From contig NC_091875.1 of assembly GCF_019399895.1 (NCBI RefSeq), forward strand, positions 5,642,001-5,706,000: 64,000 nt of DNA, given 5' to 3'. A program made the translations under genes and the position numbers. The stretch's first letter is position 1; every line of letters starts with the position of its first letter. Under the pieces are notes generated by a model that was not told where the DNA came from, made no database searches, and worked only from the letters and a program-made list of their open reading frames with translations. This stretch comes from Cardiocondyla obscurior. Taxonomy: Eukaryota > Arthropoda > Insecta > Hymenoptera > Formicidae. Below are positions 62,701-64,000 of this stretch, piece after piece.

Positions 62701-63497
62701 TTAATTCGAGCGCCAAGTCCAACTCAAATCAGACCCGCGTTATCGGACCCCGCAACTGCCTGGTTCGTGTCACGCCCGGCTCCAAGAATATTTTGCTGGA
62801 CAACGCCGGCCATTATAAGACTGTATTGTACAGTAACGGTAACAGCAGTGGCAACGCTAAAGTTAACACCGCTTTAGTACACACAAAAAAGACGTCTCGA
62901 GCTGGTTCTGAGCGTTCAACTGGCAGCGAAGACAATTTGCCACCGTCAGTATTACTACAGGACAATCAATTGCAACGAGTGGCCGAATGGGTACAGTCGT
63001 CGATGTGCGTTGAGAATTCCACGTCGCACGATAGCAATAAGAGCAAATGTGTGGATCACGCTGCAAGTGACAATTTATTATCCATTTTTCCGAACGATTC
63101 TCTTATAAAACGTGAGTCTACGAATCACGACGAAAACTTGTCTCACAGCATTCGAGATGTGCCGAAGAAGCCGAAGAACGAGAACTACGGCGAAAAAAAT
63201 GCAATTAACGAGCCCATTGATATTAATATATCGTCTGAATGTATAGACGAAAGCGAAAATCTCATAACATTCGAGGACGACCATTTGCTGAAGGATGCTC
63301 ACAAGGATCTAGATTACGAAGTGAAGATCACGAAAGAAATGGAAGAAACGTATCTAAAACTAGCAGCGAGTCTAGACCCGGTAGCATTAAGCCTATCGAG
63401 CACCAACAACGCTGAATTAACGATCGAGAAGTATAGAAAAGATTACAAGAAGCTTCATATGCAGAAAATTCAAGATAAAGCGGGATCAAAAGCTTAA
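59720..63497 (+). CDS. TJAP1/BEGAIN-like coiled-coil scaffold protein, four coding exons
   Basis: The vertebrate relatives TJAP1 (tight junction and Golgi) and BEGAIN (PSD-95-associated, synaptic) are peripheral scaffolds without enzymatic activity. Exons 59720-59737, 60413-60808, 60976-61059, 61488-63497 join in phase 0 throughout to give 835 residues. The first four residues sit in a good Kozak context (gccATGGCG). Cys-rich KCKECGCKCKACS, then a coiled coil from about 30 to 140 (EENL/LEDKLLRIVDKCE-type heptads), then EKYRNDVSLAIQLLQCK...GQKYDSLPSEVQAKVRTYV (139-180). This block aligns with TJAP1 ERYRLDCNLAVQLLKCN and LPCELQDMVRKHL and fixes the family. Next come SAAIMAKVLEDREKE, a long disordered Ser/Asn-rich region and a conserved-looking RNCLVRVTPGSKNILLDNAG near residue 590. 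Which of the two vertebrate genes is the ortholog is not clear. An alternative start at 60380 is possible. Confidence 0.85.
59930..59947. repeat. (GA)9 microsatellite
   Basis: Uninterrupted GA in the first intron of the TJAP1-like gene. Confidence 0.85.
61488..63497 (+). CDS. TJAP1-like last coding exon
   Basis: 2010 nt after acceptor tttgcag. Begins LPSEVQAKVRTYVAQKR, continues with an acidic DDDSDDNKPP and a Ser/Asn-rich disordered stretch, and contains two copies of DIINDRxWKN at 62361 and 62466. Ends in a Lys-rich stretch and TAA. Confidence 0.88.
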   Translation: MPSEVQAKVRTYVAQKRCSSQDTQPDVKSITVPISTFPPTAMVYNITKPTVEKHSDDDSDDNKPPMDIVSAAIMAKVLEDREKEKTFAKHCDTCTCHKSILTVDTETQTYVPDTFPIADNYTYNLEKQASEGTSNEKYQSKDKLQSNLATHTVFYEINENGNKIRHQMNGDYIKYASQIPCIKDKLVGRSNKNGQEYTTEENIITKASLNKKSYQSHENKHSSSFSRLNDLNRINVDKTSKSLRANKCESPLDSRSVKYWNQNEKNYFESLGTDCLAHGDNLLSDKEQMHIDIINDRLWKNEWTKMKSETCPSKESRCKANRGVELDIINDRDWKNDRSAERNARNSAQFTVIEIKSPDSITVNHNDGSQTEVTTSPSFSNDSMVISSSDPSSSCSDVALTGGAFNSSAKSNSNQTRVIGPRNCLVRVTPGSKNILLDNAGHYKTVLYSNGNSSGNAKVNTALVHTKKTSRAGSERSTGSEDNLPPSVLLQDNQLQRVAEWVQSSMCVENSTSHDSNKSKCVDHAASDNLLSIFPNDSLIKRESTNHDENLSHSIRDVPKKPKNENYGEKNAINEPIDINISSECIDESENLITFEDDHLLKDAHKDLDYEVKITKEMEETYLKLAASLDPVALSLSSTNNAELTIEKYRKDYKKLHMQKIQDKAGSKA

Positions 63498-64000
63498 CGT
63501 TATCTCAGCGAATCCTTCGAAGGTAATTGACTATATCAAGCAGGGAGTTCCTTTAAAAATATAACAGAGCGTTATTTTTTGTAACTATATTGAAGTAAGG
63601 CTGTACCAACACGAATAGTATAGAGAGGAAAAAACGCCCTGCGCATTGATGCAGGTAAATCAAGTTTTATTTGCATTCGTAAGCGAGATCCGTAGGTTGA
63701 TTTTAAAATAGAGAAACTTAAAGTGAAACTTTAAAAAGAGAAATTTAATTGAAGTAAAATTAAATTAAATGCAACACGGTAATTTGTAATTTGTAACATT
63801 GTAATATTAATTACGTAAATTAATAACTTATTGAAATTTTGGATCAACGACACTAAGTGAATTAGCGTTATTTTAAGATGAGATTGAATTTTCTTATCGA
63901 GAAACCGTTTTTGTCATTCTCTGTGTTTATTTGCCTGTTCAATCTTCTACGTGTATTTTTATTTCAGCATATTAGCTTATAATTAATCATTATTATTTAC
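63498..64000 (+). other. 3' UTR of the TJAP1-like gene (to window end)
   Basis: AT-rich. Two overlapping ATTAAA signals at 63759-63769 are the only poly(A)-signal-like hexamers I see; no AATAAA before the window ends. Confidence 0.5.

Noticed and set aside
1..64000. tRNA, rRNA, CRISPR arrays, transposase or viral genes
   Set aside because: I looked for tRNA T-loop signatures, regularly spaced direct repeats and recognisable transposase or polymerase motifs and found none I could support. Short degenerate elements could be missed by eye.

Overview
The window looks like nuclear DNA of an insect, most likely a hymenopteran (an ant is my best guess). Genes are split into exons with GT..AG introns, intergenic DNA is AT-rich with long poly(A)/poly(T) and (TA)n tracts, a long central block is rich in CpG, and the four recognisable proteins are animal families. 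Species cannot be read from the sequence. I see no bacterial operons, CRISPR arrays, rRNA, tRNA or transposase genes.

Layout. (1) About 0-16.2 kb, minus strand: a complete insect membrane-type trehalase (Treh, Tre-2 class) in six coding exons, from a signal-peptide exon at 16173 to a cytoplasmic-tail exon ending at 3538, with a presumed 3' UTR below that. A second possible first coding exon lies 22 kb further upstream (37766-37907) with the right phase to join exon 2, and GC-rich sequence at 39.3-40.3 kb could be a distal promoter. (2) 16.2-40.3 kb: CpG-rich intronic or upstream DNA without recognisable genes but with several striking palindromes. (3) 43777-48658, minus strand: a complete KDM7/PHF8-type histone demethylase (PHD finger plus JmjC domain) that I assembled from 13 coding exons. 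(4) 50184-51166, plus strand: a BTG3-like anti-proliferative (BTG/Tob) gene in two coding exons, divergent from the demethylase across a 1.5-kb GC-rich interval. (5) 51.2-59.2 kb: AT-rich 3' UTR or intergenic sequence. (6) 59720-63497, plus strand: a TJAP1/BEGAIN-like coiled-coil scaffold gene in four coding exons, with the start of its 3' region reaching the window end.

The four genes do not form one pathway: trehalase releases glucose from the blood sugar trehalose, PHF8/KDM7 removes repressive histone methyl marks, BTG3-like proteins couple the CCR4-NOT deadenylase to target mRNAs, and TJAP1/BEGAIN-like proteins are junction, trafficking or synapse scaffolds. The most interesting observations are overlapping splice donors at the end of the trehalase membrane segment that would switch its cytoplasmic tail on or off, the alternative signal-less trehalase first exon, a perfect 27-bp inverted repeat at 18.2 kb, and two inverted-repeat elements near 37.0 and 41.2 kb. 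All exon joins were deduced by eye from splice sites, reading phase and family conservation; no transcript evidence was available.
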